Shown piece by piece: positions 27,954 through 36,516 of a DNA stretch of 64,000 nucleotides. Position 1 is the stretch's first letter; every line of letters starts with the position of its first letter. The DNA comes from Pseudomonadota bacterium (GTDB lineage Bacteria; Pseudomonadota; Gammaproteobacteria; Burkholderiales; Rhodocyclaceae), in assembly GCA_018241725.1 (NCBI GenBank), contig JAFEDI010000062.1, positions 19,807 through 83,806 on the forward strand. Reading direction: 5' to 3'. A model generated the notes under the pieces. That model was given only the letters and a program-made list of their open reading frames with translations. It did no database searches and was not told where the DNA came from. Position numbers and translations under genes: made by a program.

Positions 27954-29750
27954 ATGAACCAATACACTGCCCCGATCCGCGACATGCAGTTCGTGATGCA
28001 GGAGCTGGCCGGCCTCGACGAGGTGCTGGCGCTACCGGGTTACGAGGAGGCGGACCGGGATCTGGTGGACGCGATCCTCGAGGAAGCCGGCAAGTTCGCT
28101 GGCGAAGTGCTGGCGCCGCTCAACCGGGTCGGCGACACCGAAGGTTGCCGCTGGGACGCCGGCCAGGTGACGACCGCGCCGGGCTTCAAGGAGGCTTACC
28201 GGCAGTTCGTCGAATCGGGCTGGAACGGCGTCGCCTGCGAGCCGGAATTCGGCGGCCAGGGCCTGCCGCGCCTGCTGTCGAGCGCGGTGCGTGAGATGTG
28301 GAAGGCGTCCAACATGGCCTTCTCCCTGTGCCCGATGCTGACCCAGGGCGCCATCGAGGCGTTGGCATCGAACGGCAGCGCCGAGCTGAAGGCCCGTTTC
28401 CTGGAGAAGATGGTGTCCGGCGAATGGACCGGCACGATGAACCTGACCGAGCCGAATGCCGGCTCGGATCTCGCCGCGGTCCGCACCCGTGCCGAGCCGC
28501 AGGACGATGGCAGCTACCGGATCTTCGGCCAGAAGATCTTCATCACTTACGGCGAGCACGACATGACCGACAACATCGTGCATCTGGTGCTGGCGCGCTT
28601 GCCGGACGCGCCGGCGGGGGTGAAGGGTATCTCCCTGTTCGTGGTGCCGAAGTTCCTGGTGAATGCGGACGGCAGCCTCGGCGAACGCAACGACGCCTGG
28701 TGCGCGTCCATTGAGCACAAGATGGGCATCCATGGCAGTCCGACGGCGGTGATGATCTTCGGCGAGAACGGCGGTGCGACCGGCTATCTGGTCGGTGAAG
28801 CCAACCGTGGCCTGGAATACATGTTCGTGATGATGAACGAGGCCCGCTTCGGCGTCGGGCTGGAAGGGCTGGCCATCGGCGAGAGGGCCTACCAGCAGGC
28901 GTTGGCCTATGCCCGCGAGCGGGTACAGGGCAAGGACATGACGTCTCGCTCGCAGGAATCGGTGGCGATCATCCGGCATCCTGACGTGCGCCGCATGCTG
29001 ATGCTGATGAAGTCCAAGATCGAGGCGATGCGGGCGCTGGCCTATGTGGTGGCGTCTGCGCTGGACCATGCCCATCAGTCGTCCGACGCGGACGACCGGA
29101 ACAAGCAGCAGGCCTTCGCCGACCTGCTGATCCCGGTGGTCAAGGGCTGGCTCACTGAAACGGCCAACGAGCTGGCCTCGATCGGCGTGCAAGTGCACGG
29201 TGGCATGGGCTTCATCGAGGAAACGGGTGCGGCCCAGCATTTCCGCGACGCCCGCATCATCAACATCTACGAGGGCACGACCGGCATCCAGGCGCTGGAC
29301 CTGATCGGCCGCAAGACCGCGCGGGACGGTGGCGCTGCGGCCAAGGCGCTGGTCGCGGAAATGCTCGCCCTCGACGGCCAGTTGGCCGAGCAAGCCGATG
29401 CCGACTTCACGGTGATCCGCCAGGCTCTGGTGGAAGGTGCCGCGGAGATGGACGACTGCGTGGATTACATCGTCGAGAGCTTTGCGGCGAATGCGGCCGA
29501 AGTGGCGGCCGGCTCGGTGTCTTATTTGACGCTGGTCGGCATCGTCGCCGGTGGTTGGCAGATGGCCCGCGCGGCTTTGGCGGCGCGTCGGCGGCTGGAT
29601 GAAGGCAGCGGCGATGCTAGCTTCTACCGCGCCAAGATCGCGACCGCCCGTTTCTACGCGGAGCACGTCATGACCCAGGTGGCCGGGTTGTCGCGCACCG
29701 TGCGCGAAGGTGGAAAGTCGGTGCTGATGCTGGGCGACGAGCAGTTCTGA
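27954..29750 (+). CDS. acyl-CoA dehydrogenase (long, FadE-like with C-terminal extension)
   Basis: A 598-aa FAD enzyme introducing an alpha-beta double bond into acyl-CoA. WTGTMNLTEPNAGSDLAAVRT is the FAD/substrate signature. GVQVHGGMGFIEETGAAQHFRDARI and IYEGTTGIQALDLIGRK carry the C-terminal motif with the catalytic-base region. The extra 130 residues after the core are typical of the DUF-extended dehydrogenases near 600 aa. The ATG at 27954 has CAGGAA upstream. It is the last gene of the operon, ending 12 bp before the convergent KfrA-like gene. Confidence 0.93.
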   Translation: MNQYTAPIRDMQFVMQELAGLDEVLALPGYEEADRDLVDAILEEAGKFAGEVLAPLNRVGDTEGCRWDAGQVTTAPGFKEAYRQFVESGWNGVACEPEFGGQGLPRLLSSAVREMWKASNMAFSLCPMLTQGAIEALASNGSAELKARFLEKMVSGEWTGTMNLTEPNAGSDLAAVRTRAEPQDDGSYRIFGQKIFITYGEHDMTDNIVHLVLARLPDAPAGVKGISLFVVPKFLVNADGSLGERNDAWCASIEHKMGIHGSPTAVMIFGENGGATGYLVGEANRGLEYMFVMMNEARFGVGLEGLAIGERAYQQALAYARERVQGKDMTSRSQESVAIIRHPDVRRMLMLMKSKIEAMRALAYVVASALDHAHQSSDADDRNKQQAFADLLIPVVKGWLTETANELASIGVQVHGGMGFIEETGAAQHFRDARIINIYEGTTGIQALDLIGRKTARDGGAAAKALVAEMLALDGQLAEQADADFTVIRQALVEGAAEMDDCVDYIVESFAANAAEVAAGSVSYLTLVGIVAGGWQMARAALAARRRLDEGSGDASFYRAKIATARFYAEHVMTQVAGLSRTVREGGKSVLMLGDEQF

Positions 29751-29762
29751 TCGCCGATCGCG

Positions 29763-30830
29763 TTATTGCATTTCCTCCCCTCCCGGTTTGGCCGGAGCAG
29801 GGCGGGGCGCCGAGGCCAGTTGTGTCACGAGCTCCTGCGTGCGCACCTCGGCGTCCCTTGCCCGCGCAGCTTCACGCGCCACTTGCTGTTCAAGCATCTC
29901 GATGCGGGCCACCTGCGCACTGCTCGTGGCGGCCTGCTCCTGCAGGCTGCGGTTCATGGTCGCGACGTCTGCCTTGAGCGCCGCAATCTCGCTGTCCCGT
30001 GCGTTGAGAATTGCGGTCAGTTCCCGTGCGTGGGACGTCTGAGCCGCCGCGCGCTCCTCCGCTTCGTCGGTCTTCTTCCGCTGGGCGATAAGGGTGCTTT
30101 CCAGCGCGGCGGCACGCTGCCGCCATTCCTGCACCGCAGCGGCGTGATCCTGGCGCAGCTGGTCGGTCTGGCGCATCAGATGCTCCCGCTCGCCGGCGGC
30201 GCGTTCCCGCTCGATGCGCAGCTCGTCGATCAGGCGATTGCGTTCGGCGGTGGCCTGTACGCCGAGCTCCATGAGCTGCAGGCGGTGCTCGTCGCGCAGG
30301 TTTTCGAGTTGCCGCTGATTCTCAGCGATCGTCGCCACCTGCTGCTCACGCTGGGCCAACAGGTCCGCAATCATTGCTTCGCGGGCCAGCTCGGCTTCTT
30401 TCAGGCTGTTGAGCTCGGTCTGCAGGCGTGCGGTTTCCGCGCGTTCGTCACGTAGCCTGTCCTGGGCTTCGGCGCTTTCCCGGCGCGCCTGATCCGTGGC
30501 CAGCTGAAGTTCCCCGGCCTGTTTGTCGAACTCGGCTTTCAGCGTCTGCTCGGCTTCGGCTGCGCCTTCCGCCGACAGGGCGAGCAGGGCGTCGAAGAGG
30601 CTCTTGGCCTTGAGCTGCAGGCTTTCCGGCCAGCTTCCGAAGAACGGATGTCGACTCAAAGCCGAGGCTTGTGCCTGAGCTTCCCGCCATTCGCGGATGT
30701 AGGCCGAGACGATGCGCGTTGCGCCTTTGCCCAGTCGCTCATGGACCTTCAGATAGGTCGGATTCTCTCCGGCGGCAGAGAGGTCATTGCACACCGCTTC
30801 AACCATCTCATAGCTCACGGCGCTGGCCAT
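29763..30830 (-). CDS. KfrA-like DNA-binding coiled-coil protein
   Basis: A 355-aa protein. Residues 1-110 match the KfrA N-terminal DNA-binding domain (VEAVCNDLSAAGENPTYLKV, then GKGATRIVSAYIREWR). The rest is a long heptad-rich coiled coil (QLATDQARRESAEAQDRLRD and similar). KfrA of IncP plasmids is an autorepressor that also helps partition; chromosomal relatives often sit by recombinase genes. I start at ATG 30830 (AAGGAAA upstream) rather than the longer reading from 30956, which would run over the palindrome. It is divergent from the tyrosine recombinase. Confidence 0.88.
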   Translation of the reverse strand: MASAVSYEMVEAVCNDLSAAGENPTYLKVHERLGKGATRIVSAYIREWREAQAQASALSRHPFFGSWPESLQLKAKSLFDALLALSAEGAAEAEQTLKAEFDKQAGELQLATDQARRESAEAQDRLRDERAETARLQTELNSLKEAELAREAMIADLLAQREQQVATIAENQRQLENLRDEHRLQLMELGVQATAERNRLIDELRIERERAAGEREHLMRQTDQLRQDHAAAVQEWRQRAAALESTLIAQRKKTDEAEERAAAQTSHARELTAILNARDSEIAALKADVATMNRSLQEQAATSSAQVARIEMLEQQVAREAARARDAEVRTQELVTQLASAPRPAPAKPGGEEMQ

Positions 30831-30896
30831 CGCTTCATTTCCTTTGCTTTTGCATGGGGCTGTCGGGTCGTCAGCATCGCATCGATATGGTTTCAT

Positions 30897-30918
30897 AAAT
30901 TGCGCAATTGCGCAATTT
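30897..30918. promoter_or_regulatory. perfect 22-bp palindrome, likely KfrA-like operator
   Basis: The half-site AAATTGCGCAA is followed directly by its reverse complement, giving a perfect palindrome 67 bp upstream of the KfrA-like ATG and 108 bp before the recombinase start. A partial copy (TTGTGCAATTATC) lies at about 30948-30960, and GATAAT...ATTATC also pair nearby. A divergent operator controlling both genes is the natural reading. Confidence 0.7.
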
Positions 30919-31025
30919 GATCTCCGGCAAGATGCTGATAATGTCGAGTTGTGCAATTATCGTTACTATACGCACATGATCAGCCGTGATTGGCTGCGAG
31001 ATGTTTGAAGAGTCGATAGGCCACG

Positions 31026-32366
31026 ATGATGAGCAAGACCAGATCCTCCCAAGATAGCGAAGCAAGCTTCGAACTCGTGGTGCCAGACGTCGGTCTGCGC
31101 ATGGGCGCCAGTTTCCTGGCGCCGAACATCACCAACTCCCTTGGCGTAAGCAACGACAGGGACGCCGTGCTGGTGTGGCTCAACACTCGCGCCAAGAATG
31201 CCCACACCCGCAAGGCCTATCTGCAGGAGCTTCGTCGTTTTGCCACTTTCCTGGCGTGCCTGCGTGGCGCCGCGCTGGCGCAGGCGACAGTGGCCGATCT
31301 GGAAGCTTTCCGTGCGTGGTTAGCAATGCCCTACCTGCCGGAACAAGGCTGGCCGACGGGCTACCTGCCGTTCAGGACCGATGGGGCCGGCAAGCTGCTG
31401 GGTTTGTCCATCGGTAGCCGCAGGCGGGCCGATATCACGGTTCGTGGTCTGTACCGTTTCCTGCATGAGGGCGGTTACCTGCTCACCAACCCCTTCCTGC
31501 AGCTCGGTAAGCTGACCGGAGAGGAGATCTCCTTTGAGGAGTTGTCGCGCCTTGGCATGTCGCCCCAGCAGTACGCGCGCAAGCTGCGCCAGGACGCGAT
31601 ACGGGAAGACAATCTGGCGGCCGACAAGGCCTTTTCCTTCGACCTGTGGCGGTGGTTGCGCGCCTTTCTGGACGCGTCGGAAAACACCTGGAGGATTCCG
31701 TCCGCGGATGACGAGCTAGAGCAGGGGGCTGATGCGGTTGAGCCGTGGCCGCTGGAGCGCCGGGCCCGCCTGCGCTGCATCCTGCTGTTCAGTTATGCGG
31801 CCGCGAGCCGGCGCGCCGAGCTGGCTGAGGCCACGATGAGCGCCGTCGTCAAGAGTGGTTCGCGCTGGGTCTGGAAGGTCGTAGGCAAGGGACGCAGCGC
31901 CACCGATGGCCCTGATCGTGTGACGCTGGACGAGGATGCCGTCGCGGCCTTGCAGCATTACCGCCAGACGCGTGGCCTCGGCAGCTATCCAGATAGCAGT
32001 GAATACGGCATCCCGCTGATCGCCAAGCTGAGTCCCAAACGGGCCCGCCGGGTCGAGCTCAAGACGGGCGAGGGTGTCACTCCCGGCTATCTGAACTCGG
32101 AGCTACGCCGCTTCTTCAATTTTGCCGCCCCCTTTGCCGCCCAGGTCGAGCCTCACTGGGAGATCGACCTCCGGAGCGCCGCGTCCCATTGGTTGCGTCA
32201 TACCCGCGGTAGCCATTTCGCGCTGGGACATGTGTCTTTGGCGAGGACCGCCGAGCAGCTCAGGCACAAAGACCCGCGCACCACCAGCCGCTACTACGTG
32301 CATATGAAGGACGAGGAGCGCGGCGAGGCGGTGGATGAAGTCACGAGGCTGCTGAACGGTGCTTAG
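31026..32366 (+). CDS. tyrosine recombinase/site-specific integrase
   Basis: A 446-aa integrase. The N-terminal SAM-like core-binding segment reads AVLVWLNTRAKNAHTRKAYLQELRRF near residues 45-70. The catalytic domain shows the first arginine in YAAASRRAELAEA, then HWLRHTRGSHFA (HxxR), LRHKDPRTTSRYY (second His) and the nucleophile tyrosine in SRYYVHMKDEE. The set is complete, so the enzyme should be active. Its linkage to a KfrA-like gene, without other phage genes nearby, suggests a domesticated or stand-alone recombinase module. ATG 31029 is an equal alternative start. Confidence 0.9.
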   Translation: MMSKTRSSQDSEASFELVVPDVGLRMGASFLAPNITNSLGVSNDRDAVLVWLNTRAKNAHTRKAYLQELRRFATFLACLRGAALAQATVADLEAFRAWLAMPYLPEQGWPTGYLPFRTDGAGKLLGLSIGSRRRADITVRGLYRFLHEGGYLLTNPFLQLGKLTGEEISFEELSRLGMSPQQYARKLRQDAIREDNLAADKAFSFDLWRWLRAFLDASENTWRIPSADDELEQGADAVEPWPLERRARLRCILLFSYAAASRRAELAEATMSAVVKSGSRWVWKVVGKGRSATDGPDRVTLDEDAVAALQHYRQTRGLGSYPDSSEYGIPLIAKLSPKRARRVELKTGEGVTPGYLNSELRRFFNFAAPFAAQVEPHWEIDLRSAASHWLRHTRGSHFALGHVSLARTAEQLRHKDPRTTSRYYVHMKDEERGEAVDEVTRLLNGA

Positions 32367-32475
32367 CCAGTGTGGGTTCCTGTCATGGGCGGTGGTGGCG
32401 GCGTCTTGTCGCTGCCCCATCGGAGTCGATGTCCGTGTCCGCCCGGAGACTTCACGACTGGCGAGGGGGCGGGTA

Positions 32476-33444
32476 ATGTTCGCCTCAATGAGCAATGAAG
32501 AGCACGCAATCATTGGACATGAAGACTTGAGTTGTCTGTTGCCGAGGCCCACCGTCGCGCGCTTTGCCGGGGTGCTCATGTGGCTGCTTGTGGCCGCGGT
32601 GTTGACCGGCTCGCCATGCGCTCGGGCCAAGGAGGTGCCGCTGCGTTATTTTCCCGCGGGGCCGATTTATGAATATCGCTGGAAGCTCCTTGAATTGGCG
32701 TTGGCCCATGGGGTTCCGGCAGGCACGCCGCGGGTCCGACTCGCCCCCTATCCGGAGGAGGTGACCCAGAACAGGGGAGTGGCCCTGCTGCAGTCCGGTG
32801 CGATCGACGTTGTCGCCCTTGGTACCAATGCCGAGAGGGAAGCTCAGATGCGGCCGATCCGGATCGACATCTTGCGGGGCATTGTCGGTTACCGGCTGCT
32901 GGTCATCCGTGCAGCGGACCAGGCGCGCATCGCCGGCATGGACGACTGGGCATTGCGCGCACAACTCATTTTCGGCCTCAACAGCCAGTGGGCCGATCTA
33001 CCCATCTTGCGGGCCAACGGTTTCACGGTCGTTACCTCGAGTCGTTACGAAAACCTCTTCGGCATGCTCGCAGCGGGGCGCTTCGATGCCTTCACGCGGG
33101 GGCTCAACGAAGCCGCAAGGGAACTGGGCGAGCGCCGGGCGAGATATCCCGGCCTCGCGGTCGAGAACACGCGGGCGCTGTATTTTCCTTTTCCGGTGTA
33201 CTTCTGGGTCCGTAACGACAACCAGGCGCTGGCCGGGCGGATCGAACGGGGCCTGCGACTGGCTCTGGCCGATGGCTCCTTTCGCGCCCTGTTCGAGAGC
33301 TACCATGCTGCTGAGATCGCCAGACTCGCCCACGAACGGCGCCATGTGATCCGCCTCGCCAATCCGATCCTGCGCAGTCCGGCTGACGAGCCGGACACGC
33401 GCTGGTGGTGGCGGGATGGCGGTGCATCCCTGGCGGGGCGGTGA
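32476..33444 (+). CDS. periplasmic solute-binding-like protein, putative sensory partner of the hybrid kinase
   Basis: About 322 aa. A hydrophobic segment MWLLVAAVLTGSPCARA near residue 35 looks like a signal peptide with a long N-region; the true start may be 32488 or 32578. The mature part resembles family 3 binding proteins: YRWKLLELALAHG, then GVALLQSGAIDVVALGTNAE, and a late FPFPVYFWVRNDNQALAGRIERGL typical of the second lobe. It is followed 3 bp later by a hybrid histidine kinase with a small periplasmic domain. It may bind a ligand and present it to that kinase rather than to an ABC transporter; no permease is nearby. Confidence 0.75.
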   Translation: MFASMSNEEHAIIGHEDLSCLLPRPTVARFAGVLMWLLVAAVLTGSPCARAKEVPLRYFPAGPIYEYRWKLLELALAHGVPAGTPRVRLAPYPEEVTQNRGVALLQSGAIDVVALGTNAEREAQMRPIRIDILRGIVGYRLLVIRAADQARIAGMDDWALRAQLIFGLNSQWADLPILRANGFTVVTSSRYENLFGMLAAGRFDAFTRGLNEAARELGERRARYPGLAVENTRALYFPFPVYFWVRNDNQALAGRIERGLRLALADGSFRALFESYHAAEIARLAHERRHVIRLANPILRSPADEPDTRWWWRDGGASLAGR

Positions 33445-33447
33445 AGA

Positions 33448-36400
33448 ATGGCGACACCTCAGACTCTTTCCAAGCGGCTGCTCCGCACCATGTTGCCGGG
33501 CTATCTGATCATCGCACTGACGATGACGGCGGCCCAACTGGCGATCCAGTATGTGAGCATAAGCCGCAGTGTTGACGATGACCTGATCTCCCTGGCGCGA
33601 ACGGTAGAGCCCGGTATAACCACTGCGGTGTGGGAGCTCGATGCTGTACAGCTTGCTTCCATCGCCAAGGGTGTGCGGCAGAACGCCATCGTCACCGGCG
33701 TCCGCGTCGACTCCGCGGAAGATCAACAATTGGTCGAGGACGGCGATGTGCCGAGACCGGGCGACTCGGCGGGCCGGGCCATACTGAAGCGCTACAAGTG
33801 CGCGGCACTGCCGCTGGTTTACCAGGCCAAGGGTGTGGCACCACGCAGGGTCGGGCAGCTCACCTTGTACTCGAATCGGGATGTGGTTCTGGACCGGGTG
33901 GCGTATGGATTCGGCGTTGTGCTGCTCGACTCCGTGCTGTTCACTCTCGGTCTGTGGCTGATCTTTCAGTGGACAGTCCGCTTTCGCCTGTCGCAGGCGG
34001 TCACCCGCGTTGCCAAGGCAGTGAAAAGCTGGCGCTTTCGTCCGGACGACGCACCCGTGGACAACATCGACTATCCCTACCGGGACGAGCTGGGTGAGTT
34101 GGTGAGCGCCTTCAACGACAGTCGCCGGCGGCTCTTCGATTCCTTGCGTGAACTCGACGCCCTCAACCGTAACCTCGAGACGATGGTTGACGCGCGCACG
34201 GCCGAGCTTACGAAAGCCAAGGAAGACGCCGAAGCGGCCACCCGCACCAAGTCGGAATTCCTTTCCAACATGAGCCATGAGATCAGAACGCCGATGAATG
34301 CCGTCCTCGGCATGCTCTACCTTGCACAGCAGGCCGAGCTGACGCCGGACCTGCGCAGCAAGCTCGCCAAGGCGCAGGGGGCTGCCCGCTCTTTGCTCGG
34401 CATCATCAACGATGTTCTTGATTTCTCGAAGATCGAGGCAGGCAAGCTGGAGGTGGAGGAGGTCGAGTTCGCCCTCGATGGCGTACTTGAGCAGGTCACC
34501 GACGCGATTGGCTACGAGGCGGCCCGCAAGGGCATCGAATTCCTTATCCGCTACGACCCGGCGATTCCCACCCGCCTGCTGGGAGACCCCCTTCGCTTGG
34601 GGCAGATCCTTCTCAACCTGTGTGGTAATGCGGTGAAATTCACGGAACAGGGCGAAGTGGAGCTGGCTCTTCACGCGCTCAATATCCGCAACGATGCGCT
34701 CAGCCTGCAGGTGTGCGTGCGCGACTCTGGCATTGGCATGTCGGAAGAGGCGCAAGCGCGTATGTTCGAGCAGTTTTCCCAGGCCGACCAATCCACCACG
34801 CGCCGTTTTGGCGGGACTGGCTTGGGCCTGGCCATCAGCCGGCGTCTGGTTGAATTGATGGATGGGCGAATCTGGGTCGAGGAGTCCCGCCCGGGCAAGG
34901 GCACTTCGATCTGCTTCACGGTGCATCTGCGCGTCCCGCCGCAAGCCGGAACCGCCGCGTGGGCGCTGGCCGAAGGGGCCGGACCACTGTTGAAGGGCGT
35001 GCGTGTGCTGCTGGTCGAAGACAACCACGCCGCCCGGGAGATCCTCGGCGAAATGCTGCGCTTCCTTCACGTGGAAGCCACTGCGGTCGGCACGGGGATC
35101 GAGGCGCTAGCCGCGCTGCGCAACCCTGGCGCCACGCCTTACGATCTGGTCCTCATGGATTGGCACCTGCCGGGCGTGCACGGCGACGAGGTCGCCCGGT
35201 TGATTGGCAGCGATCCATCCATTACGCAGCGTCCGAAGGTAGTCATGGTCACTTCCTACGGTCGCGACGACGTCATGCGTCTGGCCGAGCGGGCTGGGGT
35301 CGAGGGCTTCCTGGTCAAGCCGGTTTCCCCGTCCATGCTGCTCGATACGTTGCTTTCGGTTCTGGGACGAGTCCGCCTCCTGCCCCCCGCATCGGAAGGC
35401 TTGCCGATGGAGACTGGTGGCGGGCATGGCGGAACGGCCCGTCTGGCTGGTGCACGGGTGCTGTTGGTGGAAGACAACGACATGAATCGGGACTTCGCAT
35501 CGGAGCTGCTGCGTAGCGAAGGGGTCGAGGTGGATGAAGCGCACAATGGTCAGGAGGCCGTGTTCAAGGTCGGCGAGCACGACTACGACGCTGTGCTGAT
35601 GGACATTCAGATGCCGGTCATGGATGGACTCGAAGCGGCCATGCGGATCCGCGCGCTCGCCTCCAGCCCCACGCGCCAGCGTGTAGCCGAGGTGCCCATC
35701 ATCGCTATGACGGCACTGGCCATGGAGCAGGATGCTGCACGCTGCCTGGCTGCGGGCATGAACGACCATATCGCCAAGCCCATTGACCCGCAGCGGCTGT
35801 TCGAGGTCCTGCTCGCCTTCGTGTCCCCGAAGCTGGCGCAGCGTGGTGCCCTCCCGGCCTCGGAGGCGGTGTCGATGGCGGCCAGCGCTTGCCCGCCGGA
35901 CCTGCTGGCGCTCACTTGTTTCGATGCCGAAGGGGGGATCCGCCGCATCGGCGGACGGCCCGAAGCCTACCGGCGGCAATTGAAGCGTTTTCGAGAGCAC
36001 TACAGCAACGCGATCAGCGAGTTGCGCCGTCTGCTCCGAGAACGGGGTACAGCGGCGGCGGCCTATTGCCATGCGTTGCGGGGCGTGACCGGCAATCTTG
36101 GCGCCGGCCCGCTGTATGCTCAGCTCATGCTCGTCGATGAAGCCCTCAGGAATGATGTCCTGCCCGACGAAGTGGTGCTGCTCCGGGCAGAAGCGCAGTT
36201 CGTCGAGGCCATCGGCGAAATCGATGCGCTGACGTCCGCCAATAGCCGACTGGCCCAGGGAGAAGCGCGGCGGCTGGCGCCCGACGCGCTGCAGGTATTA
36301 CTGAAGCGCTTGGGCGATGCGCTGGAGTACGATCTAGGGGCTGTGGAAGGTTTGCTCGGCGAACTGCGGGCCGGGGTTGCAGATACGCCGCTGGCGGCCG

Positions 36401-36516
36401 ATATCGATGCACTGGCCGCCGAGATCGATATCTTCGACCTCGATGCGGCGCGGCACCGACTGGGCAAATTGAAGGCCGACGAGCGGACACCGAAAAATGA
36501 GTCAGCAGACAAGTAA
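33448..36516 (+). CDS. hybrid sensor histidine kinase (HAMP-HisKA-HATPase-REC-REC-Hpt)
   Basis: A 1022-aa membrane kinase. Two membrane helices (about 15-35 and 155-175) flank a periplasmic domain of about 115 residues, followed by a HAMP-like linker and coiled coil. The H box SHEIRTPMN has phospho-His H277; N and G boxes are [12 protein letters not shown] and [13 protein letters not shown]. Two receivers follow with D571 ([10 protein letters not shown]) and D719 ([13 protein letters not shown]). A C-terminal Hpt holds [13 protein letters not shown] with H875. This is a complete BarA-type phosphorelay in one chain. Its last 20 bases overlap the next gene, a c-di-GMP regulator likely to receive the phosphate. 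Confidence 0.93.
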   Translation: MATPQTLSKRLLRTMLPGYLIIALTMTAAQLAIQYVSISRSVDDDLISLARTVEPGITTAVWELDAVQLASIAKGVRQNAIVTGVRVDSAEDQQLVEDGDVPRPGDSAGRAILKRYKCAALPLVYQAKGVAPRRVGQLTLYSNRDVVLDRVAYGFGVVLLDSVLFTLGLWLIFQWTVRFRLSQAVTRVAKAVKSWRFRPDDAPVDNIDYPYRDELGELVSAFNDSRRRLFDSLRELDALNRNLETMVDARTAELTKAKEDAEAATRTKSEFLSNMSHEIRTPMNAVLGMLYLAQQAELTPDLRSKLAKAQGAARSLLGIINDVLDFSKIEAGKLEVEEVEFALDGVLEQVTDAIGYEAARKGIEFLIRYDPAIPTRLLGDPLRLGQILLNLCGNAVKFTEQGEVELALHALNIRNDALSLQVCVRDSGIGMSEEAQARMFEQFSQADQSTTRRFGGTGLGLAISRRLVELMDGRIWVEESRPGKGTSICFTVHLRVPPQAGTAAWALAEGAGPLLKGVRVLLVEDNHAAREILGEMLRFLHVEATAVGTGIEALAALRNPGATPYDLVLMDWHLPGVHGDEVARLIGSDPSITQRPKVVMVTSYGRDDVMRLAERAGVEGFLVKPVSPSMLLDTLLSVLGRVRLLPPASEGLPMETGGGHGGTARLAGARVLLVEDNDMNRDFASELLRSEGVEVDEAHNGQEAVFKVGEHDYDAVLMDIQMPVMDGLEAAMRIRALASSPTRQRVAEVPIIAMTALAMEQDAARCLAAGMNDHIAKPIDPQRLFEVLLAFVSPKLAQRGALPASEAVSMAASACPPDLLALTCFDAEGGIRRIGGRPEAYRRQLKRFREHYSNAISELRRLLRERGTAAAAYCHALRGVTGNLGAGPLYAQLMLVDEALRNDVLPDEVVLLRAEAQFVEAIGEIDALTSANSRLAQGEARRLAPDALQVLLKRLGDALEYDLGAVEGLLGELRAGVADTPLAADIDALAAEIDIFDLDAARHRLGKLKADERTPKNESADK

